A stretch of 37,649 bases of DNA from Chromatiales bacterium. GTDB taxonomy: Bacteria; Pseudomonadota; Gammaproteobacteria; JAHELT01. Positions 1 through 7,245 of the stretch are shown one piece after another (the first letter of the stretch is position 1; each line of letters opens with the position of its first letter). The notes beneath the pieces were generated by a model. The model was not told where the DNA came from and searched no databases. It worked only from the letters and a program-made list of their open reading frames with translations. Made by a program: the position numbers and the translations under genes. The stretch covers positions 1 to 37,649 of the forward strand of contig JAHELT010000031.1 of assembly GCA_024644045.1 (NCBI GenBank). The letters are read 5' to 3'.

Positions 1-255
1 CACGCCGAAGGCGCCCAGTCCAAATCCAAAAAAGAAGAGCTGGAGAAGCGCCGGGGTGTTGCGCGCCAGCTCGATCCAGCCGACGGCTATCCAGCTGACC
101 GAGCGGATCCCGGACATGCGCACGATGGCCAGCGCCAGACCGAGCAGGGTGCCAATGAGCATCGCCAGCACGGCGACTTCCATTGTCACCAGCCCGGCCT
201 CCAGAAGATCGGGAAGCTTGCGAAAAACAGGCCGCCAATGGAATGTGTATTCCAA
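1..255 (-). CDS. Polar amino-acid ABC transporter permease (HisM/GlnP type), 5' part only
   Basis: This is the first 85 codons of an inner-membrane permease that would import an amino acid together with the binding protein encoded just upstream. The reading frame is open to the window edge. A TTG at 253-255 is the likely start, because AGGAG lies 8 bases before it and no ATG fits. Residues 12-47 form a long hydrophobic segment in the usual first-helix position. The stretch IELARNTPALLQLFFF is the typical sequence before the second helix in HisM-family permeases. The EAA loop and the rest lie outside the window. The gene follows the binding-protein gene after a 64-bp gap that holds a G+C hairpin, so the two probably form one operon. 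Confidence 0.8.
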   Translation of the reverse strand, partial: MEYTFHWRPVFRKLPDLLEAGLVTMEVAVLAMLIGTLLGLALAIVRMSGIRSVSWIAVGWIELARNTPALLQLFFFGFGLGAFGV

Positions 256-285
256 CCTGTAAGCTCCTGCGCTGCCGGAAGACTA

Positions 286-310
286 CGCCCCCGCCGGAAC
301 AGCGGGGGCG
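286..310 (-). promoter_or_regulatory. Intercistronic G+C hairpin between binding-protein and permease genes
   Basis: A perfect 9-bp inverted repeat made only of G and C (286-294 with 302-310) has a 7-base loop and no T-run on either side. Such hairpins between a binding-protein gene and its permease often stabilise the upstream mRNA, so the binding protein is made in excess. That role is inferred from position. Partial termination is the alternative. Confidence 0.45.
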
Positions 311-319
311 CCCTGCGCG

Positions 320-1132
320 TCAGTAAAACACGTTAGGGATTCGGAGCTCGGGTGCCTCACCTCCCACGAACTTGCTCCACAGTTCCTGATAGCGGCCGGA
401 ACGAACCTGATGGGTGACGAACAGATTGAGGTAGTTCAGCCAGCCGAAGTCCTTACGCGGCCCCACGACGGAGGTGAAATCCGTGGTCCACGGCATACGC
501 GGGCCGGCAATGATGTTGTCGTACTTCTCCGCGATCGGCTTCACGGCCGTATTCGTGGTGATACCCGCATCGGCTTTACCCTGGGCGACAGCGAGGAACA
601 CTTCGTTCTCGCTCTGATAGCCCTGATACAGATTCTCCGTACCCCATTGTTTGGCGTACTTGAGAAACTCGATTTCGGGAACCGTGCCGACGGCAGCGGC
701 TACGCGTTTGCCCTTCATGTCCTCGAAGGTCTTTATCCCGGAATCCTTGCCGATCACGGCCTGCGCGTAGTAAATGGCATAGGGTATGGAGAAGCCGACG
801 GTCTTGGCGCGCTCGAGCGTGTCCGAGGTACCTCCGAAAACCACGTCGGCGCGGTTATTGACAATCACCGGCAGACGCTCCGCCCAGGTTACGGGAATGA
901 TCTCGTAGTCGACATCCATCGCCTTCGCCAGGTCTTTGCAGTACTCCACATCAAAACCCGCCGGTTCGTTCTTGGCATCGCGGTAGCCGATCGGAGGAAA
1001 GTCCAGAACTACGCCACAGCGGACCTTACCTGCTCCAATGACGTCATCCAGCTTGTCAGCGTGCGCAGCGAGAGCGGTTAAAGATAACGCCGCCGCAAGG
1101 AGTACGGCGATCAATTGCCTGAACAGATTCAT
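320..1132 (-). CDS. Periplasmic amino-acid-binding protein (SBP family 3)
   Basis: A 270-residue solute-binding protein for an ABC importer, of the family that binds polar amino acids or related small acids in the periplasm. The chosen ATG at 1132 follows GGAGG, and the protein then begins with a clean signal peptide (a basic NLFRQ start, a hydrophobic core and an ALAAHA cleavage site near residue 25). The mature part has the family order: an IGAGKVRCGV opening strand, GFDVEYCKDLAKAM, the DVVFGGTSDTLERAK hinge region, and KGKRVAAAVGT in the second lobe. The open frame reaches back to 1222, but that extension precedes both the ribosome-binding site and the signal peptide, so it is not used. 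The permease gene lies downstream. The ligand cannot be read from the sequence. Confidence 0.88.
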   Translation of the reverse strand: MNLFRQLIAVLLAAALSLTALAAHADKLDDVIGAGKVRCGVVLDFPPIGYRDAKNEPAGFDVEYCKDLAKAMDVDYEIIPVTWAERLPVIVNNRADVVFGGTSDTLERAKTVGFSIPYAIYYAQAVIGKDSGIKTFEDMKGKRVAAAVGTVPEIEFLKYAKQWGTENLYQGYQSENEVFLAVAQGKADAGITTNTAVKPIAEKYDNIIAGPRMPWTTDFTSVVGPRKDFGWLNYLNLFVTHQVRSGRYQELWSKFVGGEAPELRIPNVFY

Positions 1133-1598
1133 GAGGTCCTCCAAATAGTGGGTCGGGGGTGTTGGTCGGATTATGGTTTCCGTGCCGACTTCACGTTTAT
1201 CACAGTTCTCACCGGGCGACAATAACTACCGTGCGAGGGTGAAGAGCCGATCAATCACATCTCGACTGCTAACTCCCGGCGATCCACGACAGTGCCGTCG
1301 TGGTTGCTGTAACCCGACGGTCACTTGCATGCACGCCGGTGCTTCAAGCCGTCGACGCATGCAAGCTGCACCGGGTTACCTGCTTCCAGGCTCGACGCAC
1401 AGGCGGACAATCGGTCGATTGCAACTTGATCTGCTGCGCTGCAGCACGTGTTCGCTCTCAGGTGTGTGCCGACGATGGCAAGACCTGACCCCGCTGTGAA
1501 GTGGGGGTATCATTACAGATGACATGGCCAACGTTGGAAACCGCGCGGCAAGCGACAGCCGGCCGTGGTCTCCTTCAGGCTTTGACCGGAGACTGAAA
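1133..1598. other. Divergent intergenic region with interleaved inverted repeats
   Basis: The 466 bases between the divergent binding-protein and metallohydrolase genes hold no convincing coding sequence. Promoters for both genes must lie here. Two inverted repeats are interleaved: a 9-bp pair at 1324-1332 and 1357-1365, and a 7-bp pair at 1336-1342 and 1368-1374. Transcribed, this arrangement could form a pseudoknot; as DNA, it could be a double operator. No further conserved element was recognised. Confidence 0.4.
1485..1513 (+). promoter_or_regulatory. Possible sigma-70 promoter of the MBL-GAF gene
   Basis: CTGACC (1485-1490) and TATCAT (1508-1513) are separated by 17 bases, an ideal sigma-70 spacing with moderate box matches. 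An inverted repeat ACCCC/GGGGT (1488-1492 and 1504-1508) fills the spacer and could be a repressor site. Transcription would start about 80 bases before the chosen ATG. This is a visual match only. Confidence 0.3.
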
Positions 1599-3428
1599 AT
1601 GCGCGTCCGCTTCTGGGGCACCCGAGGATCGATCGCAAAGCCCGGTCATCGCACGTTGCGCTATGGCGGCAACACCTCCTGCGTGGAGATCAGTGCTGCG
1701 GACGGCACCGTGATAGTGCTCGACTGCGGTACGGGCGCTCACGCGCTTGGCAAAGCCCTGGTCGCGGAACAGACGGCCGGGCGCGGTCACCTGCTGATTA
1801 CGCACACGCACTGGGATCACATACAGGGATTCCCGTTCTTTGCACCGCTGCGGATACCGTCGCACGAATGGGACGTGTACGGTCCGCGCGGCCTGGGCTC
1901 TTCGCTGCGCGAGACGCTCGCCGGTCAGATGAACTACACCTACTTCCCGCTCGAGCTCGAAGGACTCGACGCGCGCATGCGCTACCACGAACTGGTCGAA
2001 GGCACCTTCGAGCTGGGCGATGTCCGCGTCGAGGCGCGATATTTGAACCATCCGGCGGTGACCCTCGGATACCGTCTGGAAGCCGATGGCGTGGTGGTCG
2101 TGTATGCGACCGATCACGAGCCTCACTCGCGCCAGCTCGCCGTTGGCGAAACGCCGTCGGTGTCCACCGCTGACGACGATGCGCACGCGGCCTTTCTGGA
2201 GGGCGCTGACCTCGTCATCCATGACGCGCAGTACACTGCCAAGGAGTACCCCGAGCATGTCGGATGGGGTCACAGCACGGTGGAGTATGTCGTGGACCGG
2301 ACGCGCGACAAGGGTATCGGGCGTCTCGCGCTGTTCCATCATGATCCAATGCGCGATGACGCGGGCGTCGACCGGCTGGTCGGTATCGCCACGGCGCGGA
2401 GCGAGTCCGGCAAGGACGGTCCCGACGTCCTGGGTGCCGCCGAGGGCATGTCGCTGGAACTGGAACCGCGCGCCCGGCGGTCGCCGGTGCGCCGTGAGCG
2501 CGCCTCAGCCCGGCAGACACCGGATGGCCGGGTCGAGGCGCAGCAACTCGTCCTGTGCGCCCGCGAGCCCGGGAATATCGAGGTGTTCCAGCGGGCCGCC
2601 GAAGAGGACAAGCTGACGCTTTTGCTCGAGACGTCGGGACTCGAGGGCGCCGTCAAGCGGGTGCATGAAGATGCGCCCTCCGTCGTCATCTTCGAGCAAT
2701 CCGTATTCGGACCCGACTGCGCCGCCAGCGTCGAGGCCGTCCGCGAGGCGACTGCGGTCGATGCGGTGCCGCCGGTCCTGATCGGTCTCGTCGGCCCGGG
2801 CGACCCCGGCACCGCGTCGTTGTGTACCGCGCCGGGCGTCGAGTGGATCGAGATTCCCGTCACCGAGCAGTATGCGCGCACGCGGTTGCGCGCGTCCCTG
2901 CTGCGTACCGCCTGCCGCTGGCGCCGCGCCTCCGTTCCGCCCGACGAGCAGGAACGCCTGTCCGCGCTTCACAAGCTCGACATTCTGGACAAGCCTGCCG
3001 AGGAACGTTTCGATCGTTTCACGCGGCTTGCGGCCGCCCTGTTTCGGGTGCCTGCGGCGCTCCTTTCACTGGTGGACAGCGACCGGCAATGGTTCAAGTC
3101 CGCTCATGGGCTCGATGTTCGAGAACAACCGCGCGACCAGGCGTTTTGCGCGCATGCCATCCTCGATAGCGAGGTGTTCGAGGTGACGGACGCCCGCGTA
3201 CATCCGGATTTCGCCGACAATCCGCTGGTCAGCGGCCCACCCCATGTACGCTTCTACGCCGGCACGCCGCTGACAGTGCAAGGGCGCCATCGCATAGGCA
3301 CACTCTGCCTGATCGACTACTTACCGAGGCAGCTCGATGAGCGGGAGAAGCAGTTGCTCAAGGACCTGGCCCAGCTGCTGGAGAAAGAGCTGGAGACACC
3401 CGGCGGCGCCGAAAGCGAACCCGGGTGA
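1599..3428 (+). CDS. Metallo-beta-lactamase fold - receiver-like - GAF fusion protein
   Basis: A 609-residue, probably cytoplasmic protein with three parts. Residues 1 to about 270 are a metallo-beta-lactamase-fold hydrolase: the RFWGTRGS start, YGGNTSC, the metal motif HTHWDH (residues 69-74), a Y-A-T-D-H-E motif, and later HDAQYT and FHHDP. These suggest a phosphodiesterase-like member. Residues of about 310-440 look like a response-regulator fold without an obvious phosphoacceptor pattern. Residues of about 455-600 form a GAF domain with the usual WFKSAHGL, FCAHAI and FYAGTPL blocks. The ATG at 1599 is preferred because GGAG lies 7 bases upstream and the family sequence begins there; an earlier ATG at 1524 would add 25 unrelated residues. 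The fusion suggests a hydrolase controlled by ligand binding to GAF; substrate and ligand are unknown. Confidence 0.8.
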   Translation: MRVRFWGTRGSIAKPGHRTLRYGGNTSCVEISAADGTVIVLDCGTGAHALGKALVAEQTAGRGHLLITHTHWDHIQGFPFFAPLRIPSHEWDVYGPRGLGSSLRETLAGQMNYTYFPLELEGLDARMRYHELVEGTFELGDVRVEARYLNHPAVTLGYRLEADGVVVVYATDHEPHSRQLAVGETPSVSTADDDAHAAFLEGADLVIHDAQYTAKEYPEHVGWGHSTVEYVVDRTRDKGIGRLALFHHDPMRDDAGVDRLVGIATARSESGKDGPDVLGAAEGMSLELEPRARRSPVRRERASARQTPDGRVEAQQLVLCAREPGNIEVFQRAAEEDKLTLLLETSGLEGAVKRVHEDAPSVVIFEQSVFGPDCAASVEAVREATAVDAVPPVLIGLVGPGDPGTASLCTAPGVEWIEIPVTEQYARTRLRASLLRTACRWRRASVPPDEQERLSALHKLDILDKPAEERFDRFTRLAAALFRVPAALLSLVDSDRQWFKSAHGLDVREQPRDQAFCAHAILDSEVFEVTDARVHPDFADNPLVSGPPHVRFYAGTPLTVQGRHRIGTLCLIDYLPRQLDEREKQLLKDLAQLLEKELETPGGAESEPG

Positions 3429-3498
3429 TTGCCCGCCGCCAACGGTTCAGTGAGCACAGGGTTCACTGCCCGCCTGGAGGCTGCAGTGCGGGGCGATA

Positions 3499-4248
3499 CT
3501 ACTTCGACCAGCGCAGGTTACCGCGGATCTTGCGTACCTGGCGCTGAAAGTAACGGGTGCGCGTGGCCGGGTTGTCGCGCACCGGGTTGCTGAGCGAGGC
3601 GGCCAGCCCGACCGCCTCGTCCAGACTCAGGTCGGCGGCGGGTTTTCCCCAGTAGTGCTGCGCTCCCGCTTCGGCGCCGTAGAGGCCTTGACCGAACTCC
3701 GCCACGTTCATGTAGATCTCGAGAATGCGCCGCTTGCTCACGTGACGTTCGAGGTCGATGGTCAGCCACAGCTCGTGCCACTTACGCAACGGATTACGCG
3801 AGGGCGAGAGCAGCATGTTCTTGATCATCTGCTGCGAGAGGGTGCTGCCGCCGTAGGCCCACTCGAGATTGGTGATGTTGTATTCCATGGCCTGCTTCAA
3901 CGCCTCAGCGTCGATGCCTGCGTGCTCGTAGAAACGCGCGTCCTCGGCCACGATGACGGCACGCGCCAGATGCCTGGAGATCCGCGAGAGCGGAACCGGG
4001 TGCCATTGCAGCGGGGGCAGCGCGCCGTCGGTCGCGCGCCGGAGCTCGTAGTGCTTGATGAAGTTGGACTTCTGGATCGGCCCGTCCTGGTAGTGCTCCC
4101 AGTCCGGCAGCAGGCCGAGGATGTAGCCCGCGTCGACCACCAGCAGCAGTGCGAGCACATAGAACACATAGCGCGGCCAGCGGAAGACGCGCCTGTCTTT
4201 CCGAACGGATTGCCGTTGGCGATGTCGCAACGAACGGAACCAGGCCAA
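3499..4248 (-). CDS. mtgA: Monofunctional peptidoglycan glycosyltransferase
   Basis: A 249-residue enzyme that polymerises lipid II into glycan strands at the periplasmic face of the inner membrane. One N-terminal membrane anchor is visible (about residues 26-47, YVFYVLALLLVVDAGYILGL). The GT51 domain follows, with the catalytic-glutamate motif EDARFYEHAG, then GGSTLSQQMIKN, then the region of SKRRILEIYMNVAEFG and GAEAGAQHYW. No transpeptidase domain follows, so it is MtgA rather than a bifunctional penicillin-binding protein. The start is a TTG at 4248 with AAGGAG 9 bases upstream; an ATG further upstream is in another frame. It converges with the MBL-GAF gene and diverges from the FAD oxidoreductase gene. 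Confidence 0.93.
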   Translation of the reverse strand: MAWFRSLRHRQRQSVRKDRRVFRWPRYVFYVLALLLVVDAGYILGLLPDWEHYQDGPIQKSNFIKHYELRRATDGALPPLQWHPVPLSRISRHLARAVIVAEDARFYEHAGIDAEALKQAMEYNITNLEWAYGGSTLSQQMIKNMLLSPSRNPLRKWHELWLTIDLERHVSKRRILEIYMNVAEFGQGLYGAEAGAQHYWGKPAADLSLDEAVGLAASLSNPVRDNPATRTRYFQRQVRKIRGNLRWSK

Positions 4249-4368
4249 GCGCAGGCACTCCTTTCATGAAGAGACACAATTGTTACACGGCGGGTGATAT
4301 CCTGCGTTATTCCGAGAACGTTGGACGTCGGGCGGGACAGTGGTGCCGTTAACCGCAGGGGCAGGCAG

Positions 4369-5955
4369 GTGACCAGCAGCTACGATGCCATCGTTATCGG
4401 CGGCGGGCACAACGGGTTGACTGCCGCAGGCTACCTCGCCAGGGGCGGTGTGAAAACGCTCGTGCTCGAGCGCCGTCACGTGGTGGGTGGCGCGGCAGTG
4501 ACCGAGGAGTTCCATCCGGGTTACCGCAACTCGGTAGCCTCGTACGTGGTGAGCCTGCTCCGGAGCGAGGTCATCCGGGATCTCCGGCTGAAGCGCCACG
4601 GGCTCGAGTTCATCGCGTTCGACGGGTACCTGCACCTGTGCGGCGATCAGCACGTGCTGATGAGCGGCGAGGAGGCCCACGATCGCGCCGAGATCGCACG
4701 CTTTTCCAACCGTGACTTCGATGCGATACAGCGCTTCCACGAAACGCTGACTGCGATAGGCGACGTGGTGCGCGACCAGTATCTGCGCGAACCGCCGGAC
4801 ATCGGCGGCGGGTTCTACGATCTGCTGGCGGCGATCAGACTCGGACGCAATGTCCGACGCCTTAGCCCGCAGTTGCGCAGCCAGCTGGTCAAGCTCTTCA
4901 CCAGCAGCGCCGGCGACATCATCGAGCGGCATTTCGAGAGCGATATGGTGCGCTCCATGTACGCCTCCGATTGCGTGTCCGGAAACTTCGCCAGTTTCTA
5001 TCAGCCCGGCTCGGCGATTCCGTTCTTCCACCACGACCTCGGTGAGTTCGAGGGTGTGCGCGGTAAATGGGGCACGGCGCGCGGTGGCATGGGTGCAATC
5101 ACCCAGGCGATGGCGGCCAGCGCGCGCGAGTTCGGCGCCGAGATCCGCACCGGCGCCCCCGTCGATCGTATCCTGGTCGAGCGGCAAACGGCGACCGGCG
5201 TGCGCCTGGAAGACGGGGAGGAGATCCGGGCGCGCGTGGTGCTCGCCAACACCGATCCGAAACGCACGTTTCTGAAGCTGGTCGGCCGTGAGCACCTGGA
5301 CGAGGCGTTCGCCGACGATATTGCCGCGATCCGCATGGGTCATGCCTCGTTGCGCATGAATCTCGCGCTCACAGGGCTGCCGGACTTCAGGTTCGCCGAC
5401 GCTTACCCGGGACGCGAGTATCAGCGCCACAAGATTTACCTGTTTCCGAGCATGGCCGATATGGAGCGGAACTATCACGATGCGCGTGCCGGGTTGCTGC
5501 CCGACAAACCGCGGCTCGACATACTGATCCCCTCGAGCCGCGACGACAGCCTCGCGCCGCCCGGACACCACGTCATGAGCCTGCTGTGCAAGTACTACCC
5601 GTTTGAACTCGCTGGCGCCAGGCAGTGGGACGACATTCGCGAGCAGGTGGCCGACGACATCGTCGCTCATGTGGCCCGGTACTTTCCGAACTTACCCGAG
5701 CTCGTCGTCGGCAGGCAGGTTCTGTCACCGGTCGATCTCGAACGGGTGTTCGGTCTCACGCAGGGCGATATCTTTCACGGGCGGCACGATCTGGATCAGA
5801 TCTTCAGCCTGCGGCCGCACCCGTCCAGTGCGCAGTACCGCACGCCGCTGACGGGCCTCTACCTGTGCGGCTCCGGCGCACATCCGGGCGGCGCCGTCAG
5901 CGGTGCGCCAGGCCACAACTGTGCGCGGCGCGTGCTGCGCGATCTCCGCCGCTAG
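4369..5955 (+). CDS. PYROXD2-like FAD-dependent oxidoreductase (phytoene-desaturase superfamily)
   Basis: A 528-residue flavoprotein of the amine-oxidase/phytoene-desaturase superfamily. The dinucleotide-binding motif GGGHNGLTAAGYLARGG starts near residue 10. It is followed by VLERRHVVGGAAVTEEF, which closely matches animal PYROXD2 and its bacterial relatives. The C-terminal FAD motif is LYLCGSGAHPGGAVSGAPGHN. A GTG at 4369 is the best start, since AGGGG lies 7 bases before it and the Rossmann strand follows directly; the open frame extends 25 codons further without family similarity. The substrate is unknown and no carotenoid genes are nearby, so a carotenoid role is not implied. The gene stands alone, divergent from mtgA. 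Confidence 0.85.
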   Translation: MTSSYDAIVIGGGHNGLTAAGYLARGGVKTLVLERRHVVGGAAVTEEFHPGYRNSVASYVVSLLRSEVIRDLRLKRHGLEFIAFDGYLHLCGDQHVLMSGEEAHDRAEIARFSNRDFDAIQRFHETLTAIGDVVRDQYLREPPDIGGGFYDLLAAIRLGRNVRRLSPQLRSQLVKLFTSSAGDIIERHFESDMVRSMYASDCVSGNFASFYQPGSAIPFFHHDLGEFEGVRGKWGTARGGMGAITQAMAASAREFGAEIRTGAPVDRILVERQTATGVRLEDGEEIRARVVLANTDPKRTFLKLVGREHLDEAFADDIAAIRMGHASLRMNLALTGLPDFRFADAYPGREYQRHKIYLFPSMADMERNYHDARAGLLPDKPRLDILIPSSRDDSLAPPGHHVMSLLCKYYPFELAGARQWDDIREQVADDIVAHVARYFPNLPELVVGRQVLSPVDLERVFGLTQGDIFHGRHDLDQIFSLRPHPSSAQYRTPLTGLYLCGSGAHPGGAVSGAPGHNCARRVLRDLRR

Positions 5956-6262
5956 TTTTGTTTCAAACCACGTTAACCAGGAACATCGCGCACTCGACGT
6001 GCATCGAGGCGGCAGGTGCAGGTGAACGCTTCGGCGCTGCGCTGATACGCCCCTGATTCCCGATTCGACACCGGTCTGTACGCATTTGCACAGTCCGGTG
6101 CCGCTATGTGTCTGCAACGTGCGCCGGCGCGCTGCCGTCGGGCGTACCCGTGCGTTTGCTGGTAAATTGCGGGATGCCGGTTCGGACACCGGCGGCCCGC
6201 GCGGTTGCGACTGATCGTGACAGTCGGCCGCCGCCGCCGTCACCACAACGCAGAGGCCCGCG
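5956..6262. other. Intergenic region without a gene, with one strong dyad
   Basis: The 307 bases between the FAD oxidoreductase and the deacetylase contain no credible open frame. The main structure is the dyad at 6069-6100, listed separately. A short GCCGGT/ACCGGC hairpin (6176-6181 and 6188-6193) lies closer to the deacetylase. No confident promoter was found. Confidence 0.4.
6069..6100. repeat. 32-base dyad (hairpin or operator)
   Basis: CACCGG-T-CTGT (6069-6079) pairs with ACAG-T-CCGGTG (6090-6100) around a 10-base loop: ten pairs broken by one T-T mismatch. It starts 113 bases after the oxidoreductase stop and has no T-run, so a simple intrinsic terminator is unlikely. The symmetry and arm spacing also fit a regulator-binding site upstream of the deacetylase gene. 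Confidence 0.4.
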
Positions 6263-7173
6263 ATGATTCTCAATTCACCCCCCTGGCCGGAGGACGCCCG
6301 CTGCGCAGTGGCGTTCACGTTCGACATGGATGCCGACAGCATCCTGCATCTCGCGCACCACGGTACCGCCGACACGCGGGTCGCGGCGATGTCGGCGCTG
6401 CGTTACGGTCCCGAAGTGGCCGTGCCGCGCATCGTGAACCTGTATCGCGAGTTCGGTATGCGCCAGACGTTCTTTCTGCCCGCCTGGTGCATCGAGCATT
6501 ACCCGACGGCGGTGGAAACCATCCTGGCAGACGGCCACGAGATCGCACACCACAACTATCTTCACGAGCATGCGAACGAGCTGCCCCCGGAGCTGGAACG
6601 CCGCTGGTTCGAACGCAGTGTCGAGGTGATCAAGCGGGCGACCGGGCAGGCACCGCGTGGCTACCGTGCCGGTTTTCCCGCAACACGCTGGATATTCTGC
6701 TGGACAACGGCATTCGCTATGACGCCTCTTTGTTCGGCGATGACGTGCCGTACCTGATCGGCAACCCGCGCGGTCAGCTGATCGAGCTGCCGAGCCACTA
6801 CGGGCTGGACGACTGGCCGCAGTACCAGTTTGCCCGGGAGTTCCAGTGCACGATGCCCATCAAGGCGCCGTCGGAAGGGATGGCCGTGTTCCGCGAGGAG
6901 TTCGACGCGGCTTGGGAGTACGGCGGTCTGTGGGTAGCCGTGTGGCATCCGTTTCTGGCCGGCCGCCTGGCGAGGGCGCGCGAGATCCGATCACTGATCG
7001 AGCATATGCAACGCAAAGGCGGCGTCTGGTTTGCAACGCTCGAGCAGATCGCCACGCACATCCAGACACTGATGGATTGCGGTCAGTGGACGCCCCGCCG
7101 GGACACGATTCCGTACCTCGAAGGCCCCATTCCGGAACTGGGGGATGCGCCCGGAGGGCAGCCGGTGCGGTAA
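6263..7173 (+). pseudogene. Polysaccharide deacetylase (NodB/PuuE-like), frameshifted
   Basis: The frame from ATG 6263 (AGAGG upstream) encodes the N-terminal half of a carbohydrate-esterase-4 deacetylase. It has the catalytic TFDMDAD motif, the TFFLPAW strand, the metal-binding HEIAHHNYLHEH and the GYRA motif. After GCC at 6668-6670 the similarity jumps to another frame, which begins FSRNTLDILLDNG and GDDVPYLIG and runs to a stop at 7171-7173, including VAVWHPFLAGR. The two halves join in the correct order. Relatives normally have about four residues (P-x-W-D-like) at the junction; only two bases remain here. This fits a loss of about 10 bases, though a single-base error with a shorter loop also fits. 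Read literally, the product stops after 164 residues and lacks the C-terminal half. A sequencing or assembly error is possible. Confidence 0.75.
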
Positions 7174-7245
7174 GCGACGGCTGCCCTCGAATGCGATTGA
7201 ACCGCGAAGTCGATTCGATCGGTTACCGTGCGTTGATCCGGACCG

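Noticed and set aside
3448-3468. CAGTGA/TCACTG hairpin between the MBL-GAF and mtgA genes as a terminator
   Set aside because: Only six pairs around a 9-base loop and no T-run; too weak to call, although the position between convergent genes is suitable.
4264-5670. 468-codon minus-strand open frame opposite the FAD oxidoreductase
   Set aside because: Antisense to a clear PYROXD2-like protein, with no recognisable motif and no plausible start signal.
4369-5955. Carotenoid desaturase (crtI) annotation for the FAD oxidoreductase
   Set aside because: The N-terminal sequence follows PYROXD2-type proteins and no other carotenoid genes are in the window.
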